A stretch of 41,964 nucleotides of DNA from an uncultured Bacteroidales bacterium (GCA_947302825.1 CAMYWP010000003.1:1-41964), one strand, 5' to 3'. Counted from the first letter of the stretch, positions 8,321-18,351 are shown. Translations and numbers: made by a program. The notes: generated from the sequence alone by a model not told the origin.

Positions 8321-10695
8321 CGCTCAGCATCTGCCCAAGTAAATGTTTCCAAATCGACCCGGTCTTCCCCCCAATACCAGCTGTCGTAAACGCAGCGAAG
8401 CAGGGCGATGCCGGTTTTCATATCCCTGTCGGAATCCGTTACCACACCTGTATCCTTGTTGACATTAACCGGACCGTTGGCCGACCAGTAGTGGCCGCCG
8501 AACTGCCACTCGAAGAAACCCAGGGTGGACAGTTTGGCAATGAAACGGATTTCTCCTCGAGTAGGGAGACGCCAGCGACCGGCAGGAAAACCATTTTCCT
8601 GGAAGGCGGCACAACGCTGCCTGGCTTTCTCAAAGGTGATACCGTTGTGCTCAATACCGGACAGCTTGGTGGAAATGCGGTAACAAGGTGCAATCATATC
8701 AATGGTACGGTCCGAATTCTCTGTAGGGTAATAGTGCTGCAGGGAACGGGTTCCGCCCTCGATGGCCGGGCCGTCATGGAAGAAATCACTAGCGGGACGG
8801 AGATTATCCACTTCGGCCTGCCGGGGATCGCCGATAATGAACTCAGAATCTTCCGGTAGCACCGACACGCTGATCTTGGTCATATCACGGCCACCGTCAG
8901 AATAATAGACAACGCGCCAGAGATGGTCTTTTCGCCATTGGGTATCCTGATCGTTATTGGAGTCTCTGTCATAATCGGCCAGCGTGTATTGCTCATTGTC
9001 AATATATACATAGCCCCAGTGCAGCGGTTTTCCACCCGGGCCGGTCAAAGGGTCATCATTGGGCGTCTGCTCAATATAGATGCCGGGGTACTGGTACAGC
9101 GTGACTTTCTTCATAAAGCTCTCGTCTGTCGGACGGTCGGCATGCACCAGCGTCATGGACATGGTTATGGGAGAATAGTCAAATGATTTCAGGGTGTAGT
9201 CGTTTTCAAGGGGATGATTTACCGTAATGGACGTCCCATTATCAATGAACCAGTCCAGCCCACCGTTCAAGTTCTTACGCTGCTCCTCGGAATACTCCAG
9301 GTATTTGCGACCCTTGGGATAAATGTCACCGTTCCCCGCCACACAGATTGTCGCGCCTTGGAAGGTGCCGGAAAAAGCCGTCCCATAAAAAGGGCGGGTG
9401 ACCCGGATATCCTTTATAGCTATCGGATGGCTGGTGGTATAATGAATCTGCGTGCTTTCCACATTGTGCAACTCATAGGTATCTTGTTCTACGGACAGAT
9501 AACGGGCATTGCCGATTTCGGCTTCCTTGATCACCACATCCTTGTCTTGCCAATAGGCAATGTGACAGGAACCATAGAGGATAGGGACCACTGCCTCGTC
9601 CGTTTCAGAACCCAGGATACCCACACGGATATTGATGTGATACCAGTTGTTCCGGAGAAACATCTTCTTATATTCGGGCCGGCGGTCGTCCGGAATCATC
9701 ACTTTGTAATAATATTGCTTCTGCGTCCGTGAGATGCCTTGGGCAGGATCGGCATCCCTCACCCAGGGTACAACCAGCTTAAGATAGGGTTCTTTCCGCG
9801 GGCTTTCCGTAGAGCCATATTCCCATTTCTGGGGATAGGTATAGGTGGGATACGTGTTATAGTAACTGCCATCCTTCTCGAAATAGAAATGGGTGACATC
9901 CTGTAAATCCGTATAGGCAAAGCGGAGGGCATTTTCCCTGTAGGAGAAATACTTGGGATCGTCCGGCTGCTCTCCGGAAAGGAGGACGTCGGTAACGCCG
10001 TTCACCAGATACATTTCCATTCCGCTGATCATCGGATGCCACGTCTCTTTCCGTCCTTCGGGCAAGTCCACTTCCACGACATCAGAGACATCCACTCCTA
10101 CAGTAAGTTTACAGGCATAACGCAACAGGTCGATGGTGGTGGTGCCTGCCACAACCTGGGCACGGCCGCGAAGCGTCATACCGGACTTGCCGCTCATCAG
10201 GAAACGGGCCTGCCGATGGTTGGAGGGAGAAACGAAGTCCGACTCCACCTTCAAGGCCTCCAATACCGTCAGCGAAGTGCCGCTGAGATCTTCTTCGTCC
10301 TCGACCAGGACAGTGGGATAATTCACCAGGGCGAAAACGGTACAATTGCGTATGTCTTCGGGTGTGCTGGGGAAAATGACGGAATTCACCTGCTCGGAGG
10401 TGAGTTCGATACGCATCACGTCGCTGCGCTGTTTACCGGAAGTGCGGCGGACATGATAGGTAGCATCCTGATCCGTCTTCCCGTCCGGGTAGAAGAAGAA
10501 ATCAACCCAGGAAATGAGATTTTCGTTGTATCTGTTAATACCGTCCTGCGTTCCATCCGCCCCGGCACGCGTAACCGGATCGTCCGGCGTAAAGAGCGCA
10601 ATCTCCAGCACCGGGCCATCCCATACCGCCTCTTCCTTGGTGCAGGACAACAGAAGCAGCAAGGGCAACAGCAGATATGAAAGGCGGCGGATCAC
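8317..10695 (-). CDS. Fimbrial lipoprotein with C-terminal lectin-like (DUF1566-type) domain, putative tip adhesin
   Basis: This 792-residue protein has a lipoprotein signal peptide (LLLLLSC, Cys at residue 18). GTG at 10695 is used as start and overlaps the previous stop (GTGA). The N-terminal half has the Mfa-like pattern: PVTRAG linker, NLISWVDFFFYPDG strand, and CTVFALVNYP, which is typical of fimbrillin folds. The C-terminal about 110 residues contain GRWRLPTRGEIRFIA and GGHYWSAN, the pattern of DUF1566/Fib_succ-type domains, which have a C-type-lectin-like fold. Such a domain at the end of a fimbrillin-like protein suits a tip subunit that binds a ligand; this is inference. It is coupled to the genes on both sides by 4-bp overlaps, so stoichiometric co-expression is likely. 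Confidence 0.75.
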   Translation of the reverse strand: MIRRLSYLLLPLLLLLSCTKEEAVWDGPVLEIALFTPDDPVTRAGADGTQDGINRYNENLISWVDFFFYPDGKTDQDATYHVRRTSGKQRSDVMRIELTSEQVNSVIFPSTPEDIRNCTVFALVNYPTVLVEDEEDLSGTSLTVLEALKVESDFVSPSNHRQARFLMSGKSGMTLRGRAQVVAGTTTIDLLRYACKLTVGVDVSDVVEVDLPEGRKETWHPMISGMEMYLVNGVTDVLLSGEQPDDPKYFSYRENALRFAYTDLQDVTHFYFEKDGSYYNTYPTYTYPQKWEYGSTESPRKEPYLKLVVPWVRDADPAQGISRTQKQYYYKVMIPDDRRPEYKKMFLRNNWYHINIRVGILGSETDEAVVPILYGSCHIAYWQDKDVVIKEAEIGNARYLSVEQDTYELHNVESTQIHYTTSHPIAIKDIRVTRPFYGTAFSGTFQGATICVAGNGDIYPKGRKYLEYSEEQRKNLNGGLDWFIDNGTSITVNHPLENDYTLKSFDYSPITMSMTLVHADRPTDESFMKKVTLYQYPGIYIEQTPNDDPLTGPGGKPLHWGYVYIDNEQYTLADYDRDSNNDQDTQWRKDHLWRVVYYSDGGRDMTKISVSVLPEDSEFIIGDPRQAEVDNLRPASDFFHDGPAIEGGTRSLQHYYPTENSDRTIDMIAPCYRISTKLSGIEHNGITFEKARQRCAAFQENGFPAGRWRLPTRGEIRFIAKLSTLGFFEWQFGGHYWSANGPVNVNKDTGVVTDSDRDMKTGIALLRCVYDSWYWGEDRVDLETFTWADAER

Positions 10696-12236
10696 AGGAT
10701 AAACTTATAAATGATGTCAACGGCCTCGGTGTTCGCATCGATGACACGCTCTCCGGCCTCGACAGAGAAAGAGAGGGTGATATAATGACCGGTAAGATCT
10801 TCGTCGATATCCGGATTTCGACGCACCAGGATATCGATGCGCCCATTGTTCACAGTGGGGTCGATAAAGGCGACGGTAGGATCAACCACAAAGGATTTAG
10901 TGTTTCCGGATGGCTTGATCATCAGCTTGCCGCCAACCGGCGTGGTGATGGTCAGATGCCCTTTTGCAGCCAATCCGGGCAGGAGATGGACATCGTAATG
11001 GTCCTTGGATGTTTCAATTAATTCCGCCGAGGTTTCATCCACCCTGAATTTGGACTTTACATTGAGCGACTCCTCCGAGAAATCCACATTGAACAAATTG
11101 TAATCCCAAGGAAGTACATTCAAGGCCAGCTGCAGGTTTCGGCCACTGAGAAAATAGCCGAAAACCGTCCAGGTATGGTTACGGGCGAAATCACCGGCCG
11201 TTGCCATGTTGAATTCGTGTACCCGGGATTTGCCGTCCACCTCGTATTCGATAGTTCCCGACAGACGCTGGTCGCTTTCGCGGAAGTAGGTATATCCCAA
11301 GTCCGTGAGCTTCCCGGCATCGACAGCTTCGTTCAGCAGGTTATCATACGTGATCGGATCCTGGTTCACATAGATTAAAGCTTCCGGATTGTCGTTTTCG
11401 GCAATCGTCTCAAGGCCGGGAATCTCATAGTACCGCTCATCATAATTATCATTCAGTTCGGTTTCGGTAATCCTGATGCCGGTTGTTCTGGAAGTGAAAA
11501 CATATTCCTGCAAGGGGATGAGATAGGGCTTCATTTTGATGGACTTGATGGCCACTTCCTCGGCCTCGTCACCCTCCGTACGGGTCTTACAGAAGACAAA
11601 ACGTAAACGGGAGACCATACGCTTCAGCTTGAGCGTTCTCACCCGCAGCACCAGATCTTCACCCTCTACCGCCATCTCCTGTCCATAAGCACTCATCGGC
11701 AATCCCAGGTCAGGGTCCACACTATGAACAATCTTATTCATGTTTCCACCACCCAGACCAAAGCCATAGTACGGCTCTGTGTCGGAGTCTCCAAAGAAAG
11801 CATCGTGCAGGGCACTCCAGTCAGAGTCCGTCGTAAGGGCATCCGTGCCTTCTGCCAGGCCGATGGACGCCGCATTGGCCAGGACGAAAACATCCACCGG
11901 CGGTTTTTCCGCTGCAAAAGCATTGCTCACAGGGATGGAATATCGGCGGACACCGCCTCCGACGGGAAAATCTTCTTCGTCCAGTTCCAAGGGAGACGAG
12001 ACCGGAGTTTTGTCGTCAGAGCGGAATACCCACACAGTAAGAGTATGGATGACATTCTCCAGATCAGATGCCGGCAACTCGCCCACAGAACTCTTCACAC
12101 CCTGCATTTCCGGGAATTCTATGGCGATACCCAGTGCGGACTCCTCCTCGGGACTGCGCTGGAGCTGCGATTTGGTTTCGCAAGCCATCAGCAGACCCGC
12201 CAGTAAAAGAAGCAATATGAGAACTCTTCTTTTCAT
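10692..12236 (-). CDS. Fimbrillin-family lipoprotein (minor/accessory subunit)
   Basis: The start is set at ATG 12236 (MKRRVLILLLLLAG) because the signal peptide begins there and it lies 4 bp after the upstream stop. A longer form from 12257 would put hydrophilic residues before the signal peptide. The lipobox is LLMAC. The mature protein (about 495 residues) is beta-rich and has the fimbrillin N-domain pattern: IAIEFPEM, VKSSV, then VIHTLTVWVFRSDD and VDVFVLANAA. No enzyme motif is present. It sits mid-operon between the second Mfa1-like fimbrillin and the lectin-domain protein, where P. gingivalis-type clusters place minor tip components (Mfa3/Mfa4 or FimC/FimD). Which of these it corresponds to cannot be told from the sequence. 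Confidence 0.72.
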   Translation of the reverse strand: MKRRVLILLLLLAGLLMACETKSQLQRSPEEESALGIAIEFPEMQGVKSSVGELPASDLENVIHTLTVWVFRSDDKTPVSSPLELDEEDFPVGGGVRRYSIPVSNAFAAEKPPVDVFVLANAASIGLAEGTDALTTDSDWSALHDAFFGDSDTEPYYGFGLGGGNMNKIVHSVDPDLGLPMSAYGQEMAVEGEDLVLRVRTLKLKRMVSRLRFVFCKTRTEGDEAEEVAIKSIKMKPYLIPLQEYVFTSRTTGIRITETELNDNYDERYYEIPGLETIAENDNPEALIYVNQDPITYDNLLNEAVDAGKLTDLGYTYFRESDQRLSGTIEYEVDGKSRVHEFNMATAGDFARNHTWTVFGYFLSGRNLQLALNVLPWDYNLFNVDFSEESLNVKSKFRVDETSAELIETSKDHYDVHLLPGLAAKGHLTITTPVGGKLMIKPSGNTKSFVVDPTVAFIDPTVNNGRIDILVRRNPDIDEDLTGHYITLSFSVEAGERVIDANTEAVDIIYKFIL

Positions 12237-12240
12237 GGCA

Positions 12241-14214
12241 TCAGTCAAGGACGACATACGAAGAAGCGGACATCACCCAGTTCATACTGGTCTGCACACC
12301 CACGACCAACTGGCTGTTCCCCACTTCCGGAACGGCCACATGGGCGTTTTCAAAAGAAGAGACAACGCAGTTGACCTGTGTGTAGTGGTCGCTCATGAAT
12401 ACACGGTCCAGATTGTTTTCGATATCCTCGGCCGTCGGTTTTTCCAATTTCCCCGCCAGATAGAAATAGTTGCCGGGGAGGACGAGTCCCTCGGCCCCGG
12501 TAAACGTGGCGCCACTATCATTCCTGAATTCCAGGAAAAAGAGTACATCCTCGTCCTGGGGGGTGGGCAAAACCAGTGTTCGGAAATCGTGCGATTTCGC
12601 CGTTGTCAGATAAACGTCTCCTAACTGGTTGTCATAAAGGAAATACTCCGTCTCATCTTCATAGGGTGTAAAGTTGAAACGCTGCTTGTACTGGCTTCCC
12701 AGCAGAATACCGGTAACAGGGAAATTGGTGCCCGTCACGGAACAGTTGGTTCTGGAGTCGTCGTCGTTGTCCGGAAGAAGCGATGCGCTGGCCTGCACGG
12801 TGGCCACCAGCATGCCCGTTGCATAGACTATCGGTTTGTCCAGAGCAAGCGAATGGGTAGTGGCGCGGACCGTCCTTCCGTCCCGATAGGCATTCAACAC
12901 CTGAGCCCACGATCCGGTGGATTCTGTGTACAAAGCGGATAAATCCTTTTCCTGTGAAGCGCTTACAGGCGTATTTACATAATAATAGAGCGGCGGCATA
13001 TAACAGTAATGATCCATCGCGGCTATGCCGTCGAGGCCCTCGGTAACCACAACATACTTGATACCATTCCAGCGAAGCACGGCAGCACCAGCGGGCAAGC
13101 CGAGGGATACGGGATAATTTCTCAGCTCTTCAGGAATGGTGACCTTATAATTCTCCGGATCCAAGTCAAGCTGATGGTAATTCTCCAGAGCGGTGAAATG
13201 GCGAAGGATTTCCCGGCGAAGACCGTTATAGAGATGCCCGTATGTGAATGGAACCCGGTTATGTTCTTCATCCTCGGTATAAGTGGGATATGCGACACCG
13301 CCCACGATATGCTGATACTGCTCGTCATCGTCACTATTGAAACGCAGCAAGCGGCCATACAGGTTGGAAAGCATATATTCGACGCTCACCCCTGCTCCGG
13401 TCATCAGTTCGCCATCGCCGGTAAACCAGCGGAAATACTGCCTGAGACTGGTCTCCGAGACATTTTCATTCCATGTAATGGAGTTATGCCCCTCGACCCA
13501 CTCCCCGTTGATATAATAAGTATAGGTAGGCGTATAGGTTACGGCCGATGCAATACCGGTGAGAAGCTGTGCGATCTGAGTGGCCTGGGGGGAGACCACA
13601 CCCGTATAGATGGGATCCGGAGAGAAACTGATGCCGGAAGTACGAAAACGTCCGCTGGGGGCATCCTCCACATCCATGCCTTCTTCGATGAGCGAGCCAT
13701 TGAGGTGTTTTTCTTCCTGGACGGTCCCCCAGGCTACGCGGCCAGCATTGCCGTACAGTACAACATGGGACGTGCCTTCCGGAAATGCGGCGGCATCGTT
13801 GGCGTACAGATGCGCCCGTATATTCCGGACCAGACCGGTATGATAGGCGTTGCCGGAAACGGCCGTCCGGTCCCAGATCCCGGCAATGGGAGGCAAGGGG
13901 CGTATGGGACTGATGGTCAACATACCTTCCGTCACCTCCGTCTCCTCAGTATCGGCCGAGAAAGCCAGTACACGGATATTTTCGATACCGCGAAAGTGGT
14001 TCACATCGTCTTCTGTATTGTCCAGTTCCGTAAGAATCGATGTATTGGCTTTGGTGGCCGATTCCGCACCTTCCAGTGAAAAAGCGAATTCCACGGGCAC
14101 AAGTTCCCGGGCGGCACTGTCATCCACACCGTCAATCCCCTTATGGGAGCAGGACAGCAAGCACAGCAACAACGCCGGCATCAAGTACTTATGCACGTTC
14201 TTATTCATTTCCAT
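12241..14214 (-). CDS. Mfa1-like fimbrillin, second copy in operon
   Basis: This fimbrial shaft-type lipoprotein is about 657 residues long. ATG at 14214 overlaps the anchor-gene stop (TGATG); a TTG just upstream and an ATG at 14208 are alternatives. The lipobox is CLLSC. After a Ser/Thr linker and the ATKAN motif, it has HFRGIENIRVLAF, which closely parallels FRGIDNAKLYSY in the major fimbrillin gene two places upstream. The C-termini also match in pattern: an EF/VEF-NxxG segment, a YFYL(A/I)G strand, VFM(S/Q)D, and a final beta strand around VQTSMNWV or VDLTWKNG. The two are therefore paralogues flanking the FimB/Mfa2 anchor gene. In donor-strand-exchange fimbriae the C-terminal strand is donated to the next subunit. 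It may be an alternative shaft protein or an adaptor. Confidence 0.8.
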   Translation of the reverse strand: MEMNKNVHKYLMPALLLCLLSCSHKGIDGVDDSAARELVPVEFAFSLEGAESATKANTSILTELDNTEDDVNHFRGIENIRVLAFSADTEETEVTEGMLTISPIRPLPPIAGIWDRTAVSGNAYHTGLVRNIRAHLYANDAAAFPEGTSHVVLYGNAGRVAWGTVQEEKHLNGSLIEEGMDVEDAPSGRFRTSGISFSPDPIYTGVVSPQATQIAQLLTGIASAVTYTPTYTYYINGEWVEGHNSITWNENVSETSLRQYFRWFTGDGELMTGAGVSVEYMLSNLYGRLLRFNSDDDEQYQHIVGGVAYPTYTEDEEHNRVPFTYGHLYNGLRREILRHFTALENYHQLDLDPENYKVTIPEELRNYPVSLGLPAGAAVLRWNGIKYVVVTEGLDGIAAMDHYCYMPPLYYYVNTPVSASQEKDLSALYTESTGSWAQVLNAYRDGRTVRATTHSLALDKPIVYATGMLVATVQASASLLPDNDDDSRTNCSVTGTNFPVTGILLGSQYKQRFNFTPYEDETEYFLYDNQLGDVYLTTAKSHDFRTLVLPTPQDEDVLFFLEFRNDSGATFTGAEGLVLPGNYFYLAGKLEKPTAEDIENNLDRVFMSDHYTQVNCVVSSFENAHVAVPEVGNSQLVVGVQTSMNWVMSASSYVVLD

Positions 14215-15266
14215 CAAAATTCCACCGGGAAGTCCATTCCGCGAGACCAGTCCAGCGCAACATTCACGCTCACCTGAGAATCCAAGGGCTGCACAGCGCC
14301 GTCATCCAAAACCCTCACCTTGATGATTTTCAGTTGTCCGGCCCGGAGAGGTTGGGAAATGCCCAGCAGGCTCTTTGTCGTTTTACCGTCAGGCATCCGT
14401 GTATAGACCTCATACTGCCAGATGGCTTCATCGGCCGATTCCGAAACAAATGGCTCCTCCGTTTCGATGACAACCTTAGTGTCGGGCCTTACGTCACGGG
14501 AGGGAAAACTCACCGTTGTGAAACAAAGGGAGCCCGGCTGATCCAGTGCAATGCGCTCCGAGCGGACCACCGACGGATGGGAGAAGCGATAGACACTGTC
14601 ACAGAGGCTGAACTCCGTGGCAAAACCTGACGCATACACCCGGATGTCCTTGATGTGGCTGCCCAGGGTATCCAATATCAGAGAACTGGCACAGTTGGCC
14701 ATGTACAGGCTCACATCGAAGGTCTGGTCCTCCCCTTCCTGGATGTGCATCGGCAGGCGGGCCGTAAAGAGGCCGGTCCGGTGATTTTCGACAGTATCCC
14801 TGGCGACCTGCACCAGACGCGCCCCATGGCACAATTCGTCCCCTTCCATGCTCACCGTCCCATTGTTGTCAATATTGGCAACAGCCAGATGCATATACTG
14901 ACGGACAGGAATATACAGCGTATAACTGCTTTGGTTGGCGTTCATGATGTGACTCTCGTGATGCAGGCGGACGGAATCGCCCAAAGCGACATCCTCCACC
15001 ACATCATAGAAACTCAAATCCACGTCGTGCGCATAGTCCGTAAACACATCGCCCAGATAGGCTTTCAAGGCCGCTGCAATCTGGAGGTCTGCGGCCAGCC
15101 CCAGCTGCGTCTGGAGTTCCGTAGTCATATTGGTCACCATCCGCAGCTCGTAATCCAGGTCGTAATTGTTTTCGCAGTCCCGCAAATCCTCATCCACGAG
15201 GCTGCAGGCACAAACGCTTGCAGCCCCGAGGAAGAAACATAGGATTTGTCGGAGACTTGCAGACAC
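14214..15266 (-). CDS. FimB/Mfa2 family fimbrial anchor subunit
   Basis: This 350-residue lipoprotein has a GTG start at 15266, 11 bp after the major fimbrillin stop, and a lipobox ending ASVCAC. The mature N-terminus DEDLRDCENNYDLDYELR with VTNMTTELQTQL is the hallmark of the FimB/Mfa2 family. These proteins sit in the outer membrane, anchor the fimbrial shaft and limit its length. Two beta domains follow (a strand block around YTLYIPVRQYMHLAVANID and a second one ending SVNVALDWSRGMDFPVEF). It lacks the processing pattern expected of a polymerising subunit. Its place directly after the major fimbrillin gene matches P. gingivalis mfa1-mfa2. I infer it sets length and surface attachment of the fibre encoded here. 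Confidence 0.85.
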   Translation of the reverse strand: MSASLRQILCFFLGAASVCACSLVDEDLRDCENNYDLDYELRMVTNMTTELQTQLGLAADLQIAAALKAYLGDVFTDYAHDVDLSFYDVVEDVALGDSVRLHHESHIMNANQSSYTLYIPVRQYMHLAVANIDNNGTVSMEGDELCHGARLVQVARDTVENHRTGLFTARLPMHIQEGEDQTFDVSLYMANCASSLILDTLGSHIKDIRVYASGFATEFSLCDSVYRFSHPSVVRSERIALDQPGSLCFTTVSFPSRDVRPDTKVVIETEEPFVSESADEAIWQYEVYTRMPDGKTTKSLLGISQPLRAGQLKIIKVRVLDDGAVQPLDSQVSVNVALDWSRGMDFPVEF

Positions 15267-15277
15267 AATCTTCCGGC

Positions 15278-17659
15278 TTAATTACCGCCTAAGACAACAT
15301 CTCCGAAATCAAGACCGTTTTTCCAGGTCAAGTCCACGTTCAGACCCAGAGTCATGGAGCTGGCGCGCAGATCCGGAACGGTGAGATAAGCATACTTCAG
15401 GGAGTTCTCACCCAGGGTAAACGTTACCTTGGTCATGAAATCCTGGATAAAGACGCGCTGGACCTGTTGGGAACCGCCAGCAGCCGTATAAGGAGGAATC
15501 TTATAACCGGTGGGCCAGGTGACCGTGTTTGCCAAAGTGGCAAGCGTAGGATCCAACAGACCAATCAGATAGAAATAACCGCCGTTCTCAATCAGACTGG
15601 CATTGCCATAGAAGTCCACACCTGTATTGTTCTGGAACTCGACAGCGATATAGACCTTGTCCTGAGTTGCAGGGACATAGATACCATTAGCGTCCTTGCC
15701 GGAAGCGTGGAAGTTGTCGAACAAAAGGGTATAATTGGGGTTGGAAGCAAGATGCTCTCCATCCGTATCCGTTGCTACCGGAACCGCCTGGGCAGAAGCG
15801 GGAATGGCCTTATCATAGACGAAACCATAAGAATATGTGGTCCCGGAAGCAGGGACGGGCAGATGGTCCCAGCCGATCTTGATGCTCTGGCCGCCAATCA
15901 CAAGTCCTGTCAACCTGAGGCCGTTCTCCTTGATGGGCACATCCTTGTCCGGTTCATCAGTGTCGCTCAGACCGGGATTCCAGAACTTCTGCACAGCATG
16001 GTTGTTGTCCTTCAGGTTTTCAAGGCCTTTGGCATATTTGACCTTGGTCTCCAGGGCGGCCACGCCATAGCCGATTTCATATTTCATGGCAACGGCACGA
16101 GTGGCGGCCTCTACCTGATCACCGCTCCATTCCGTACCCCAGCTGGCTTCATTTCCCCAATACTTGGTCGTCTCCGTATTATCTGCCGAACCGGCATGGG
16201 CGGGATAATCCTTGACCTCCTTATCTTTGGAGGTAGTGCGGATAGGGCTGTTGCCAAAATACAACAGCTCGGCCGGATAATAGTAGCTCTTTGCATTGCT
16301 GGAGCTGGTAGCTGCTCCGCCCATGGCCGAAATATCAAAATCCTGAGGATAATAGAACATCTTTGAGGTCTTGTCGTACGCGATGTAGGCAGCACCTCTG
16401 GGTAGGTTGAAGTTACCGGGGAAGAGTGCAGGCGAAATGGATGCGATACCGGCAAGATCAGTCGCTGTCGGCCAGGTAAAACCTGTGGGAAGGGTACCAT
16501 ACGCAGGACGTGTAGCAACCTCAGCCTCATCACTATAAGCAGTAAGGATATTAGTATGATTCTTAAATCCTACACCGGTGATAGGGGCACCCGTAGGGTT
16601 GGTAGTGGCAGCAAAATATTTCAACGTCCGCTGAAAAACCGTTTCGGCGAAATACTTGGCCACAGTTTCGGCATCGCTGATAGGGTCGGCGCAGCGTACT
16701 TCGTTGAGTACGGTCAGAAGGTCCGTAGCCATTTTGATAATGGCCTCGCCGGAACCGGCACGGATTTCATTGACTCCAGTTGGATTGGTCGTCTCATCAT
16801 ACGAGCCGGAACGGATCGTTGTCAGACGGGAGTATAGGGTGCTCAACTTATTCTCCAAAGGATAGCGCTCATGAGTGGGTTCAATCGGACTTTTTTCTGT
16901 CACCGCACCTGTACCGTCAAAGCAATAACGTTCCCAATAAAGATCGGAAGCAAGCGTCACGTCATTCTTGTATGTGTTCGCAACTAACTCCGGAGCATCA
17001 TCCCCATCGATCTTAAGACCGGAGCTGAGATGTGTGTTCAGGAGCATCGACATGATACCGGCAATCAGGTTTTCCATCGTCGTCAGCTTGGTATATTCCG
17101 ATTGGCCGATACGGGGTTGCAAGGCGATATCGACATTATCGGTTGTGGATCCGACGGTGTATTTGGCCAGTTTTCCATAGCAGTCATCAACGCTATAAGT
17201 ATCGTAGGTATTACCCTGCGGGGCTTTTCCGTAGAAAAGGAGGACATTGGTCTTCAAGGGAAGGGACATTTCCAGCACACGGCGGGAGTTGTTCAGGGAG
17301 ATACTTCCGGGCGATAGGACACCGGCAAGGTCGTGTTCCTTGTTGGCATTTTTATCCACAGGCATGATTCCCTTGTAGGTACCGCCTTCTCCTCGGGTTT
17401 CGGTATAAGAATATAGTTTAGCGTTGTCTATGCCGCGGAACACAAACGTGCCGGCAGAGGGATCGGCCTGAGCAGCATCTGCGGACATTTTGGTGGCAGC
17501 ACCGCCCTGGGTGGAAACATTCAGAACGAATTGAGTTACCACCTCATTGGTCTCTGCATTGAAGTTGGGATTTTCGGTCCCTACTTCCTTTGCGCAAGCA
17601 GCTGCCAGAAGGGTAGCTGCGCCCACAAGGGCAATCTTCGATAAATTAGTCATAAGCAT
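15278..17659 (-). CDS. Mfa1-like major fimbrillin
   Basis: This is a 793-residue major shaft-subunit candidate. The start ATG (17659) overlaps the preceding stop (TAATG), and a second ATG follows two codons later (ATG-CTT-ATG). A signal peptide with lipobox LLAAAC is followed by a TENPNF linker and the strand VVTQFVLNVST. Next comes ATKMSADAAQADPSAGTF with FRGIDNAKLYSY, the diagnostic N-domain of Mfa1-type fimbrillins. The rest is a long Thr/Ala/Gly-rich beta protein. Its C-terminus (LTWKNGLDFGDVVLGGN) fits a donor strand. In this family the lipidated precursor is cleaved by an Arg-specific protease after a surface loop before assembly. The family usually runs 450-650 residues, so this copy is large. 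It is the second gene of the operon, directly before the anchor gene. Confidence 0.85.
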   Translation of the reverse strand: MLMTNLSKIALVGAATLLAAACAKEVGTENPNFNAETNEVVTQFVLNVSTQGGAATKMSADAAQADPSAGTFVFRGIDNAKLYSYTETRGEGGTYKGIMPVDKNANKEHDLAGVLSPGSISLNNSRRVLEMSLPLKTNVLLFYGKAPQGNTYDTYSVDDCYGKLAKYTVGSTTDNVDIALQPRIGQSEYTKLTTMENLIAGIMSMLLNTHLSSGLKIDGDDAPELVANTYKNDVTLASDLYWERYCFDGTGAVTEKSPIEPTHERYPLENKLSTLYSRLTTIRSGSYDETTNPTGVNEIRAGSGEAIIKMATDLLTVLNEVRCADPISDAETVAKYFAETVFQRTLKYFAATTNPTGAPITGVGFKNHTNILTAYSDEAEVATRPAYGTLPTGFTWPTATDLAGIASISPALFPGNFNLPRGAAYIAYDKTSKMFYYPQDFDISAMGGAATSSSNAKSYYYPAELLYFGNSPIRTTSKDKEVKDYPAHAGSADNTETTKYWGNEASWGTEWSGDQVEAATRAVAMKYEIGYGVAALETKVKYAKGLENLKDNNHAVQKFWNPGLSDTDEPDKDVPIKENGLRLTGLVIGGQSIKIGWDHLPVPASGTTYSYGFVYDKAIPASAQAVPVATDTDGEHLASNPNYTLLFDNFHASGKDANGIYVPATQDKVYIAVEFQNNTGVDFYGNASLIENGGYFYLIGLLDPTLATLANTVTWPTGYKIPPYTAAGGSQQVQRVFIQDFMTKVTFTLGENSLKYAYLTVPDLRASSMTLGLNVDLTWKNGLDFGDVVLGGN

Positions 17660-18351
17660 TAATGTTTTGAGTTTGAATTATATTGTTTCAATTCTTCCAA
17701 ATAATCTTCATAGGCTTTCCATGCCTGTTCGTATGCTTCCAACTTCCGGAAATAGTCCAGTACGCCTTCGCTGCGGGGATCTTCCTTCACGGTTTGGATA
17801 ATCTCCCGGGCCAGGGCCACATCTCCTGCCTCAATGGCATCAATGGCCCGGTTGATGGTACGGGCGTGTTCGTCCGGGACGTAGTCGTAATATACGCGGA
17901 CATAGCCGGCATTGCGCTGGTCGCTCAGCACGTCGTCCCGCAGGCTGGCATAGATGCTGCCGCCATCCAGGGCCTTCAAGGCACGTTCGCGGCGGGCAGG
18001 ATCGGGCTCGCCGTCCATGATTTCCAATACCTTGCGAAGCTGCTCCACGCTTAGCCCGGCACCGCCTCCCGCCAGTAGCAGGTCGTTTATCTGATCGCGG
18101 AATTCGGTCCAGGCCTCGGCGCCGCCCACCGTCTCGAAGAGCGAATCCGGAACGGCCAGGCGATCCTGAATATAGGACTGAAGAGCCTGTGCACGCGAGA
18201 GGGCCAGTTCCGCATTCTTGGACGGGGTGCCGTCCACGGAGGCCAGGCCCACAATCTGGATGCAGGATACGGCGCTGGTGGTATCGGCCAGGACGCTGGC
18301 GGTGATGTGCAGGATTTCGTCCAGGACGGGACCATTGTCGCGCGTGTGCTC
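17659..18351 (-). pseudogene. C-terminal part of OmpA-like/DUF3575 fimbrial outer-membrane protein, after an in-frame TAG
   Basis: This stretch is in the same frame as the gene at 18352-19248 and is separated from it only by a TAG codon (minus strand 18354-18352). Its first residues are EHTRDNGPVLDEILHITA, continuing straight on from FELGQSALRRSFTE. It carries the OmpA-like peptidoglycan-associated fold: IQIVGLASVDGTPSKNAELALSRAQALQSYI, then the YVRVYYDYVPDEHA segment common to Bacteroidales homologues, and a coiled C-terminus. The family is a single polypeptide, so this is the rest of one gene. An internal GTG near 18252 could in principle restart translation, but the product would lack a signal peptide. 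Its stop overlaps the major fimbrillin start by one base. Confidence 0.75.

Noticed and set aside
12237..12257. Earlier start for the gene ending at 10692
   Set aside because: It adds seven polar residues before the signal peptide and overlaps the upstream gene; ATG 12236 gives a standard lipoprotein signal.
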